Below are positions 53,730 through 61,457 of a stretch of DNA of 64,000 nucleotides, piece by piece. Each line of letters starts with the position of its first letter. Position 1 is the stretch's first letter. The stretch is from CAZMNY01 sp964635375 (lineage in GTDB: Bacteria > Planctomycetota > Planctomycetia > Pirellulales > Pirellulaceae). Position numbers and translations under genes: made by a program. The stretch is taken from the NCBI GenBank assembly GCA_964635375.1, contig CAZWOU010000012.1, positions 6,445-70,444 of the forward strand, written 5' to 3'. Under the pieces are notes generated by a model that saw only the letters and a program-made list of their open reading frames with translations, searched no databases and was not told the DNA's origin.

Positions 53730-54995
53730 ATGTATTTCCGAATGGCGAAACGACTTCTGTTGGAGACCGACAAACGGTTGGTGTGGAAGCTGTTCTGGAA
53801 CGCGGGCATGAAGGGATATCGCTCGATCCGCAAGCACAAGCAGCGGCTTAAGAAAGGCGAGTTTTTTCCTCCCTTTCTTTACATCTCGATCATCAACAGC
53901 TGCAATCTTCGCTGTCAAGGATGTTGGGTTGACGTCGCGGCCAAGCAGTCGAAGATCGAATTGGAGGCGATGAATCGACTGATCGACGAAGCCAAGGAAA
54001 TGGGCAATTCGTTCTTTGGCATACTCGGCGGCGAGCCGTTCATGCACGCCGAGATGCTAGACATCATCGAGCAGCATCCGGACGCCTATTTTCAAGTCTT
54101 CACGAATGGGCACTTCATCACTGAGGCAGTCGCAAAGAGGATGCGGCGATTGGGAAATGTAACTCCCTTGATCAGCGTCGAGGGCGACGAGATTATCAGT
54201 GACGAGCGGCGGGGCAAGGGCGACGTTTTTGGCGACACGATGAAAGGCCTGCAGAACTGCCTGGACAACAAGGTCATGACCGGCGTTTGCACCAGCTTGT
54301 GCCAATCTAATTTCGACGACTTGCTCAATGACGCCTGGATCGACCGTCTCATCGAAATGGGCGTGCTCTACACTTGGTTTCACATTTACCGCGTGGCCGG
54401 CCCCGATCCGGCTCCGCAACTGGCGCTAACGCCTCAGCAGCAACGACAAGCAAGACAGTTTGTCGTCGATACGCGAGCGACCAAGCCGATCGTGGTAGTC
54501 GACGCCTACTATGATGCGGACGGCAATGCACTCTGCCCGGCCGCGACCGGCTTTACCCACCACATCAGCCCTTGGGGCGACATTGAGCCCTGCCCGGTGA
54601 TTCAATTCGCCAACGATTCGATCTACGACGACCGCCCGCTCAAGGATACGTTCAACGATTCAGCCTTTCTCCGCGACTTCCGCGAGTCGGTCGCCAAAGC
54701 GACGCGAGGCTGCGTGATCCTGGAACGGCCGGACCTGCTCAAGGAAATTGTGGAACGCCACGGAGCGAGGGACTCCACGGCCAGGGGAGAGGCCATGGAG
54801 GAATTGGAGGCCTTGACCTGCCGGTCCTCTCAGTTTAGCCCGGGCGACGAAATCCCGGAACGAAGTTGGGCTTACCGCTTCGCCAAGAGGTTGTGTTTCA
54901 ACGACTTTGGGGCCTACTCGAAACACTTCCGAATGGAGAACTGGCGCGAGACGCGAGGCGAATCGCAAGAACCCGATCCGGTTCAGATCAAGTAG
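53730..54995 (+). CDS. Radical SAM protein with C-terminal SPASM-like cysteines
   Basis: A 421-residue radical SAM enzyme. The SAM-cluster motif is C58-x3-C62-x2-C65 (NSCNLRCQGCW) and the glycine-rich contact is FFGILGGEPFMHAEML. Later cysteines in NALCPAATGFTHHISPWGD and EPCPVIQF suggest a second, SPASM-like cluster. The N-terminus (residues 1-45) is a basic helix. HpnH at 31074 is a distant relative with a different C-terminus. It ends the run of the PQQ-like lipoprotein, small ORF, lipoyl protein and Fe-S protein genes. The substrate is unknown; peptide or cofactor modification is possible. Confidence 0.85.
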   Translation: MYFRMAKRLLLETDKRLVWKLFWNAGMKGYRSIRKHKQRLKKGEFFPPFLYISIINSCNLRCQGCWVDVAAKQSKIELEAMNRLIDEAKEMGNSFFGILGGEPFMHAEMLDIIEQHPDAYFQVFTNGHFITEAVAKRMRRLGNVTPLISVEGDEIISDERRGKGDVFGDTMKGLQNCLDNKVMTGVCTSLCQSNFDDLLNDAWIDRLIEMGVLYTWFHIYRVAGPDPAPQLALTPQQQRQARQFVVDTRATKPIVVVDAYYDADGNALCPAATGFTHHISPWGDIEPCPVIQFANDSIYDDRPLKDTFNDSAFLRDFRESVAKATRGCVILERPDLLKEIVERHGARDSTARGEAMEELEALTCRSSQFSPGDEIPERSWAYRFAKRLCFNDFGAYSKHFRMENWRETRGESQEPDPVQIK

Positions 54996-55046
54996 TTGAC
55001 GCTCGGCCTGGCCAACCAGGTAATTCCCCTTCTCACGACGACGATG

Positions 55047-55094
55047 TCTCTAATACGCTGTATCTCTTATACGCTGTGTCTCTAATACGTCGTT
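55047..55094. repeat. Three 16-bp tandem repeats before the DAHP synthase gene
   Basis: TCTCTAATACGCTGTA (55047-55062), TCTCTTATACGCTGTG (55063-55078) and TCTCTAATACGTCGTT (55079-55094) lie in a row, ending 25 bp before the start codon. They are regular enough to be an operator array as well as slippage products. Confidence 0.8.
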
Positions 55095-55119
55095 TAACTC
55101 CGCCTGGAAAAATTCTGGC

Positions 55120-56471
55120 ATGGACACCAACTGGACTCCTACTTCCTGGCAATCGAAGCCGATCACCCAGCAGCCAAATTACGGCGATGCGGACGAACTG
55201 AACCGGGCCCTGACGAAGCTCTCTCGCCTGCCGCCCATCGTGACCAGCTGGGAAATCGAAAAACTCAAGGGCAAGTTGGCCAAGGCCGGACGCGGTGAGG
55301 CATTCCTGCTTCAGGGCGGGGATTGCGCGGAGCGATTCGACGATTGCGACTCGGCGACAATCGTGGGCAAGTTGAAAGTTCTCATGCAAATGAGTCTTGT
55401 GCTTGTCTACGGATCCAAACGACAAGTGATTCGAGTGGGTCGCATCGGGGGACAATATGCGAAACCGCGGTCAGCTGACCTAGAGACCAAGGATGGGCTG
55501 ACGCTGCCGAGTTATCGCGGCGACTTGATCAACCGAAGCCCGTTTACCGAACAAGATCGCCGCCCCGACCCCGAACGGTTGCTTCGCGCGTACGAACGCG
55601 CAGCGCTCACTGTGAATTTCATTCGAGCGCTCAGCCAGGGCGGCTTCGCGGACCTGCACCATCCCGAGAATTGGGACCTTGAATTCGTGCGTCGGATGGC
55701 NNNNNNNNNNTGGCCCGGCCGGAAAAATACGACTCCATGCTCAAGTCGCTAGGCGAAGCCGTGCGATTTCTGGAAGCGATCGTTGATGTTTCGGCGCCAG
55801 AACTGGAGCAAGTCACCTTTTACACATCGCACGAAGGTCTCCACTTGCACTATGAGCAAGCGCAAACTCGCAGCGTGCCCAACCGAGTTGGCTGGTATAA
55901 CCTGACAACGCATATGCCTTGGATTGGCAATCGTACGCGATCGTTAGACGGCGCTCATATTGAGTATTTTCGAGGAATTCAGAATCCTGTCGGAATCAAG
56001 ATCGATCAGCACGTCGATCCGGGCGAAGTCCGAGAACTCATCACGGCAATCAACCCTGCCAACGAAGAGGGACGAATCACGATCATTCATCGCTGCGGCG
56101 CGGACAACATCGCCTCTTGCTTGCCGGCCATCATCGACGTGGTTCGAGAATCAAAGGCCCATGTCGTCTGGTCCTGCGACCCCATGCACGGCAATACATT
56201 CACGACCGAATCTGGCTGGAAGACACGCCCCTTCGACAAGATCTATCGCGAGCTTCGCGAGGCGTTCGCGATTCACCGCGAATGTGGATCGCATCTTGGC
56301 GGCGTGCATCTTGAACTGACCGGAGACAACGTGACAGAGTGTCTTGGCGGCTCGGGCGACGTGACCGAAAGCGACCTTCCCACGGCCTACAAGAGCAACG
56401 TCGACCCCCGTTTGAATTACGAACAAGCAATGGAAATCGCCTTTCTTATCTCAGCTGAGATGACCAAGTGA
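55120..56471 (+). CDS. Class II 3-deoxy-7-phosphoheptulonate (DAHP) synthase, broken by an assembly gap
   Basis: The first enzyme of the shikimate pathway, condensing PEP and erythrose 4-phosphate. It is of the plant/mycobacterial class II type: LLQGGDCAERFDDC, VGRIGGQYAKPRS, TSHEGLHLHYEQA, HIEYFRGIQNPVGIKID, IHRCGADNI and GGVHLELTGDNVTECLGG are all in order. Ten N at 55701-55710, between FVRRMA and RPEKYDSML, put the two halves in different frames. The gap sits where the family has only a few residues, so this is an assembly artefact and not a pseudogene. The total of about 450 residues fits the class. Confidence 0.93.
55701..55710. other. Assembly gap (10 N) inside the DAHP synthase gene
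   Basis: Ten undetermined bases. The real missing length is unknown; the flanking frames show that it is not exactly ten bases. Confidence 0.98.
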
Positions 56472-56553
56472 ACCGGGCGCCAACGACTTCCTGCACTTGA
56501 CGCAGCGGTTTCCTAGACTCGTTGCGAAGGCAAGCGAAGAGAGCCGCGATGCA

Positions 56554-57579
56554 CTAGCTGCGCCACTCGGGGTGGTATCGCATACCGAGTGAGAGGATGC
56601 GCTGAATCAACTTCTCGTAGGAGAGGCCAACCTTCGCAGCCGATTCTGCATAATCTTCGCCGAAGGAGATATTCGGATTTGGGTTGGCTTCCAAGACGTA
56701 GACTTGGCCCTCTTCGGTCATACGCAAGTCCATCCGCGCGTAGCCGCTCAAACAGAGCACGCGGTAAACTCGCTTGCAGAGCTTGGCGATCTTGCTGTCC
56801 TCCGCATCGCTGAGTCCTCCGGCCGCCTGCGTTTCGACGCCTAGCTTACGTTGATACTTGGGATCCCATTTCACTCGCGCCGTCGCGATATTGGGGATGT
56901 CGTCCGGGAGGTTCTTGAAGGTCATCTCCCAAACCGGAAGCGTCTCAAGCCGGCGATTACCGAGCACGCCAACATACAGCTCCCGCCCCTCGATGAACTC
57001 CTCGACCAACGCATCCGTTTTGAGCTCGTGATGGATGAACTCCACGCGTGCGACAAGTTGAGCAGCGTCGTGCACAATGGAATCCTTGGTGATCCCGAGT
57101 GACGCTTCTTCGATGACCGACTTGACTAGCAATGGGTAGGTCAAGCGTTTGACCGGTTTAATTTTTCGTCTCTCGGGATAGACGATGAAATTGGGAGTGC
57201 GGATTCGATGGTAGGTGAGAATCTTCTTGCACAAGGCCTTGTCGTGCGACAACATCAACCCGCGGGGATTGCAGCCTGTGTACGGCTGCCGCATCAGCTC
57301 GAGATAGCCCGCCACATGCATGTCGTAGACAGCCACCCCGTGAAACTCTTCCAGGAGGTTGAAGGTGACATGGGGTTTGAATTCGTTTAGCGCGTTTCGA
57401 ATCACACCCAAATCGTCGCTGACGCCTAAGCTCAACGTCGAATGGCCCATTTCCTTCAGCGTGGAGAGGACATCAAACTCGGTCTTCCAATTGAGGATTT
57501 CCTCTTCGCTGTGGCCGTCCATTGATTCTGGCGGCACAAGCTCGTCGTCCATCAGAACCAAGACACGGAGTCGTTTCAT
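56554..57579 (-). CDS. ATP-grasp ligase of the D-Ala-D-Ala ligase type
   Basis: A 341-residue ATP-grasp enzyme that should form an amide or peptide bond through an acyl-phosphate. The N-terminal lobe has VLVLMDDELVPPESMDGHSE and VTFNLLEEFHG, the central lobe YPLLVKSVIEEASLGITKDS and LVEEFIEGRELYVGVLGN, and the Mg-binding end is VYVLEANPNPNISFGEDYAE. It is not the essential Ddl: the LLEEFHG strand and the substrate loop differ from Ddl, and the gene is not in a cell-wall cluster. The ATG at 57579 overlaps the stop of the upstream zincin gene by four bases, so the two work together. The acceptor is unknown. Confidence 0.85.
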   Translation of the reverse strand: MKRLRVLVLMDDELVPPESMDGHSEEEILNWKTEFDVLSTLKEMGHSTLSLGVSDDLGVIRNALNEFKPHVTFNLLEEFHGVAVYDMHVAGYLELMRQPYTGCNPRGLMLSHDKALCKKILTYHRIRTPNFIVYPERRKIKPVKRLTYPLLVKSVIEEASLGITKDSIVHDAAQLVARVEFIHHELKTDALVEEFIEGRELYVGVLGNRRLETLPVWEMTFKNLPDDIPNIATARVKWDPKYQRKLGVETQAAGGLSDAEDSKIAKLCKRVYRVLCLSGYARMDLRMTEEGQVYVLEANPNPNISFGEDYAESAAKVGLSYEKLIQRILSLGMRYHPEWRS

Positions 57580-58910
57580 AACGCGATCTTGTGATGTCCA
57601 CGGAGGAGGTAGTTCATCGTCTGAACCGTTAGCATAACCTGGGCGTCTCGTTTTGCGATATCCCATGGCCGATCCAAACGCAACCGCAACTCCCTACTGC
57701 GGTCGATCATCTCACTGAGGATCTGGTCGATCGTGTATTGGTGTTGGCCCGTCCAATCCGCCACGACCTCGCGCAGCTCCTTGCGAGTGCGATTCAGAAA
57801 CGAGGCCGCCGATTTGCTTTTCGAGAACTCAGGAGCTGAGGAAAATAGCTTCTGCAGGTCGAAATCATAAAAAGTCTCGCCGCCCAATCCATAGCGAGAT
57901 CGCTTTTCTTCGTAGTGCTCCCGCAATGTCTTGCGAATCTTGCGGACTGGTTCGACGCGGCAACGGGATCGGACTTTGGGCTTTTGCCCGCGCAGACTGT
58001 CTATTAGCTGATCGACATACTCCAGCTTGTCAATCGCCGGCCACCCCTGATACTGAACTCGCCAGGACGAACGCGGCTTGAGCCAAACGGCAAAGGTCTC
58101 AGCGAAGTCCTCCGCCGGATGACTTTGCGCGTACCAGGACTCCAGGTGAAGAACGTAGTTTCGGCTTGCGGGCCTGGCTCGGTAATAATCGGGATAGGGT
58201 GTCGACGCCTTGCCGAAAACCCTCTGCCAATTCCGCTTTCGATTCAGCTGGAAAGAAGTGTCGACAGCGTGCCCCGCCTCATGGCGGAGAATTCGCATGC
58301 ACCACTCTTCGCCGCCGCCCTCCACTTCCAGCACTTGCGAGCGCTCGAGCCTCTGCAATCGCCGATGGGCAAGGTAGAACGGAATCGCGATCCCCGGAAT
58401 GTCGTCGGGAGAAAACCACTCGGCCGAAAACCAGCAGTGGGGGCGGATGCCAATGCCACGCTGGGCCAACTCGCGGTACAAACGATCCACTCGAGCCGCC
58501 AACGGACTCGTCTCGACGCTCACCTTGAGATCGCAAATCCGCATGTCCAACAATTCGTCATCGCTATAGCTGGCCCACACCGGCTCGGCCGATCGCGAAT
58601 GAGAAGCCCCTCTCGCTCGTGTCGCCGGCGCCCGGCGCCCAGCGCCCCTCTTCGCCGCGCCCCTCTTCGCCGCACCGTTCTTCGCCGCACCGTTCTTCGC
58701 CGCACCGTTCTTCGCCGCACCGTTGGTCAAGGCGCCGTTCTTGGCCGCGCCGTTTTTGGCCGCGCCGTTTTTGGCCGCGCCGTTGGTCAAGGCGCCGCGT
58801 TGGAGAGCGGAATTTTTCGAACTGGCGGCCGTCGTCGCCCGAGAGCGAGCGGTTGTTGCGCGCGCTGTTTTGGGCCGAGCTGTTCGAGTGGTCTTAGATT
58901 TATTGGCCAT
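57576..58910 (-). CDS. Putative zinc metallopeptidase (HExxH) with NGAAK-repeat N-terminal tail
   Basis: A 444-residue protein. Residues 1-105 form a basic, histone-H1-like tail; within it, residues 38-92 are eleven five-residue units of the NGAAK, NGALT or RGAAK type. The rest is a zincin-like domain: His210-Glu211-x2-His214 (RILRHEAGHAVDTSF) and a downstream acidic region AEDFAETFAVWL that can give the third ligand, as in putative zinc-binding metallopeptidases. The C-terminal helices run to LLRGHHKIAL. It overlaps the ATP-grasp gene by four bases. A ligase and peptidase pair suggests making and trimming of a peptide or protein tag. The tail could bind DNA or another polyanion. Confidence 0.82.
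   Translation of the reverse strand: MANKSKTTRTARPKTARATTARSRATTAASSKNSALQRGALTNGAAKNGAAKNGAAKNGALTNGAAKNGAAKNGAAKNGAAKRGAAKRGAGRRAPATRARGASHSRSAEPVWASYSDDELLDMRICDLKVSVETSPLAARVDRLYRELAQRGIGIRPHCWFSAEWFSPDDIPGIAIPFYLAHRRLQRLERSQVLEVEGGGEEWCMRILRHEAGHAVDTSFQLNRKRNWQRVFGKASTPYPDYYRARPASRNYVLHLESWYAQSHPAEDFAETFAVWLKPRSSWRVQYQGWPAIDKLEYVDQLIDSLRGQKPKVRSRCRVEPVRKIRKTLREHYEEKRSRYGLGGETFYDFDLQKLFSSAPEFSKSKSAASFLNRTRKELREVVADWTGQHQYTIDQILSEMIDRSRELRLRLDRPWDIAKRDAQVMLTVQTMNYLLRGHHKIAL
58635..58799. repeat. 15-bp in-frame tandem repeats coding NGAAK
   Basis: Eleven 15-bp units, several identical (for example CCGTTCTTCGCCGCA in a row at 58676-58720), code for the basic tail of the zincin protein. Two subtypes, TTCTTCGCCGCACCG and TTTTTGGCCGCGCCG, each form their own block separated by GTTGGTCAAGGCGCC, which suggests two separate bursts of copying. 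Confidence 0.95.
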
Positions 58911-58936
58911 GCGATCCAGTTTGTGTCGAGTCGCTT

Positions 58937-58965
58937 AGCATCGTTTGAGCTACACAAACGATGCT
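58937..58965. promoter_or_regulatory. Perfect 11-bp inverted repeat upstream of the zincin/ATP-grasp operon
   Basis: AGCATCGTTTG (58937-58947) and CAAACGATGCT (58955-58965) are perfect inverted copies with a 7-base spacer, ending 27 bp upstream of the zincin start codon. No T-run follows on either strand, so it looks like an operator for a dimeric regulator or a leader hairpin, not a terminator. Confidence 0.6.
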
Positions 58966-59356
58966 GGTTCCCAAACGTCTTGCGAACCTCTGCGGAATCT
59001 GCTGTTGAATTACGTTGTCGATCGACTTGCCGCTGCCTTGTTCCTGAAAAGGTTGACCGATTGTAGGGAGGATGTTGCCCAGCGACTAGAGAACTTTTCA
59101 AGGAAATGGGCAGGTATTTTGGATAGCCGTCGGCGTGCAATTCCGTGGCTCGTCAGCCGACGCGTTGCAGGCGGAGAAGACGACCACCGCATTCGGCGTT
59201 CGGCTGGTCATTCGACAGGCCGTTTGTTGATAGCCTAGACTGGTGAGTTCGTGACAGATTGAACTCAGGACGCGGCTGGCGTTTGCCTGTGACGCCGCAC
59301 GAAAACGTGGCGGAACGACGGGAACGGCGCGCCCCAGCTCTGCAATTGGGCCCTTG
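58966..59356. other. Intergenic region between divergent operons
   Basis: About 390 bp between the zincin operon and the terpene cyclase-like gene. ORFs of up to 97 codons occur but none has a recognisable family pattern or ribosome binding site. I see no RNA gene. Confidence 0.35.
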
Positions 59357-61270
59357 ATGACAACAAGTGCGGAAAGAATCTCACCTGCTCGATTGCAGGC
59401 GGCGTTGAGAACCGCCCAGCAGGACCTGTTGAACGAGGCCGATTCGGCGGGCGTTTGGACAGGCCAACTGGCGTCTTCGGCCGTCTCGACCGCAACAGCG
59501 ATCAGCGCCCTGGCGTTGGTGGCGCGAGGGCTGCGAGCCGATCCGGCGGGGCAGCCTGTGGAGGGCGTCTCACTGGAGGTGATCGATTCCTGGGTTTCAC
59601 GCGGGGTTGGCTGGCTGGCCGCCCAACAGAATTCGGACGGCGGCTGGGGCGACACCGACCAAAGCCATTCGAACATCGCCACGACGATGCTGTCCGTCGC
59701 AGCCATCGGTCTCTCGGGGCTTGAGCCGCGACTGAGCTCTCAGATCGAAGCCGCCAACGCCTACATCGACAGCCTGGGGCGCCTGGACGGTCTGCGAGCC
59801 CGCTACGGTAAGGACAAGACGTTTGCGGTGCCGATCCTGACCAACGCAGCGCTCGCGGGACAAGCCAACTGGGCTGACATCGCCTCGTTGCCCTTCGAGT
59901 TGGCTTGCGTACCTCAGAGCCTGTACCGGTTCATGCAGCTGCCGGTCGTCAGTTATGCGATTCCGGCCTTGGTCGCCGTGGGGCAGGCCCGATTTCATCA
60001 CCGACCACCGTGGAATCCGCTGACTCGCCTTATTCGCCAGTTGGCCCGGGCTTCGAGTCTGCGCGTGCTCGAAAAACTACAGCCAGCCAGCGGCGGTTTC
60101 CTGGAGGCGACGCCGCTGACGAGCTTTGTCGTGATGAGTTTGGCCTCCATCGGTCAAATGGCTTCGCCCGTTCTCCGCGAAGGAGTGGGGTTCATCGTTC
60201 GCTCGGCCCGGGAGGACGGGAGCTGGCCGATCGACACGAACCTGGCAACTTTCAACACGTCGTTGGCCATCGGCGGGTTATTCCAGGGCGGCTACGATGT
60301 GGCGACCCTGCCCTGCCTCAATTGGTTGTTATCCTGCCAGAATCGGACTCGACATCCATTCACGGGCGCTGCCCCTGGCGGGTGGGGCTGGACCGACTTG
60401 TCTGGCGCCGTGCCTGATGCGGACGACACGCCCGGCGCATTGCTGGCCCTGTCGGCCTGGCGGCGATCCGCAAGTTGCTCTCCGCAAGACCGAGCACGGA
60501 TTGATGAAGCGGCGGCGAGCGGCCTGCGCTGGCTGATGGACCTGCAGAACCGAGATGGAGGCTGGCCGACATTCTGCCGCGGATGGGGCAAGTTGCCCTT
60601 CGATCGCTCCGGATCCGATCTGACCGCCCATGCACTGCGAGCCGCGAAGGCCTGGAGCACTCGACTGGAATCGCTGCCGTCCCCGCTTTACGGCAAGAGG
60701 CTTGGAGCTGCCGAGCTGCAGGCTCGGACCAAGTATGGGCTCAATTACCTGCGGCGGCAGCAGCGATCTGACGGGCATTGGGCGCCGCTTTGGTTCGGAA
60801 ACCAAGACCGACCGGATGAGGAAAACCCGGTTTACGGGACGGCTCGCGTACTACTGGCCTGTCGAGATTTGGGCCAGAACGAATCGAAAATGGCTCGGCG
60901 GGGTTACAGTTGGTTGGCGAGCAACCAGAATAGAGACGGAGGATGGGGGGGCGGCCCTTCGCTGCTCGAAGAGAGATGCGTCACGAGCAGCACGGAGGAG
61001 ACGGCCGTGGCCTTGGAGGCCTTTGTTTCCAGCTCGGGTCAAGAAAACAGCCGATTTCGGGAAAATGCGATTCGCTTCCTCGTCGAATTGACCGAATCGG
61101 AGGGGCACCGAGCCTGCTGGCCGATTGGTTNNNNNNNNNNCGCAAAGCTATGGTACCATGAAAGGCTCTACCCACTGATTTTCAATGTTGCAGCACTCGG
61201 CTCCGCGGTCGCGCAAACTCAGAATAACGGATTCCACCCAGACGGCTCCGAGCCAAACCGACCGGCCTAA
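59357..61270 (+). CDS. Second class II terpene cyclase-like protein (SHC family)
   Basis: A protein of 637 residues related to squalene-hopene cyclase but clearly separate from the gene at 32205. The protonating DXDD motif is kept (VPDADDTPGALLAL, about Asp354-Asp357). QW-type repeats include QQNSDGGWGDTD, QNRDGGWPTFC and NQNRDGGWGGGP. The end, AKLWYHERLYPLIFNVAALG, is the usual SHC-family C-terminus. Ten N at 61131-61140 hide a few residues before it, and the frame continues across. Just downstream is a polyprenyl synthase fusion, so the substrate may be a linear prenyl diphosphate or a polyprenyl chain. The ATG at 59357 is preferred to TTG at 59354. Confidence 0.88.
   Translation: MTTSAERISPARLQAALRTAQQDLLNEADSAGVWTGQLASSAVSTATAISALALVARGLRADPAGQPVEGVSLEVIDSWVSRGVGWLAAQQNSDGGWGDTDQSHSNIATTMLSVAAIGLSGLEPRLSSQIEAANAYIDSLGRLDGLRARYGKDKTFAVPILTNAALAGQANWADIASLPFELACVPQSLYRFMQLPVVSYAIPALVAVGQARFHHRPPWNPLTRLIRQLARASSLRVLEKLQPASGGFLEATPLTSFVVMSLASIGQMASPVLREGVGFIVRSAREDGSWPIDTNLATFNTSLAIGGLFQGGYDVATLPCLNWLLSCQNRTRHPFTGAAPGGWGWTDLSGAVPDADDTPGALLALSAWRRSASCSPQDRARIDEAAASGLRWLMDLQNRDGGWPTFCRGWGKLPFDRSGSDLTAHALRAAKAWSTRLESLPSPLYGKRLGAAELQARTKYGLNYLRRQQRSDGHWAPLWFGNQDRPDEENPVYGTARVLLACRDLGQNESKMARRGYSWLASNQNRDGGWGGGPSLLEERCVTSSTEETAVALEAFVSSSGQENSRFRENAIRFLVELTESEGHRACWPIGXXXXAKLWYHERLYPLIFNVAALGSAVAQTQNNGFHPDGSEPNRPA
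61131..61140. other. Assembly gap (10 N) inside the second terpene cyclase gene
   Basis: Ten undetermined bases between PIG and AKLWYHERLYP. The C-terminal frame after the gap is the correct one for the family, so the gene is intact in all likelihood. Confidence 0.98.
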
Positions 61271-61457
61271 TCGCCGCCATGCAGAAGCCACAGCAAGACA
61301 ACGAAGAACAGGTTCCTGCACGTTTTGATCGCCCCCTACCTCAATCCCACCGAGTCATCGCGATTCATTGACCGACAGCACTTCCTCTAAAGCCCAATGA
61401 AGCCGCGGGCCGTTCTCGAGCGAACGGCCGTGATAGCTTTCCCTGAAGGACGACACC

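Noticed and set aside
55120..56471. DAHP synthase as a frameshifted pseudogene
   Set aside because: The frame change coincides exactly with a run of ten N and all family motifs are intact on both sides.
58635..58799. CRISPR-like repeat array
   Set aside because: The 15-bp units are contiguous with no unique spacers, are in frame with a gene and code for NGAAK-type units.
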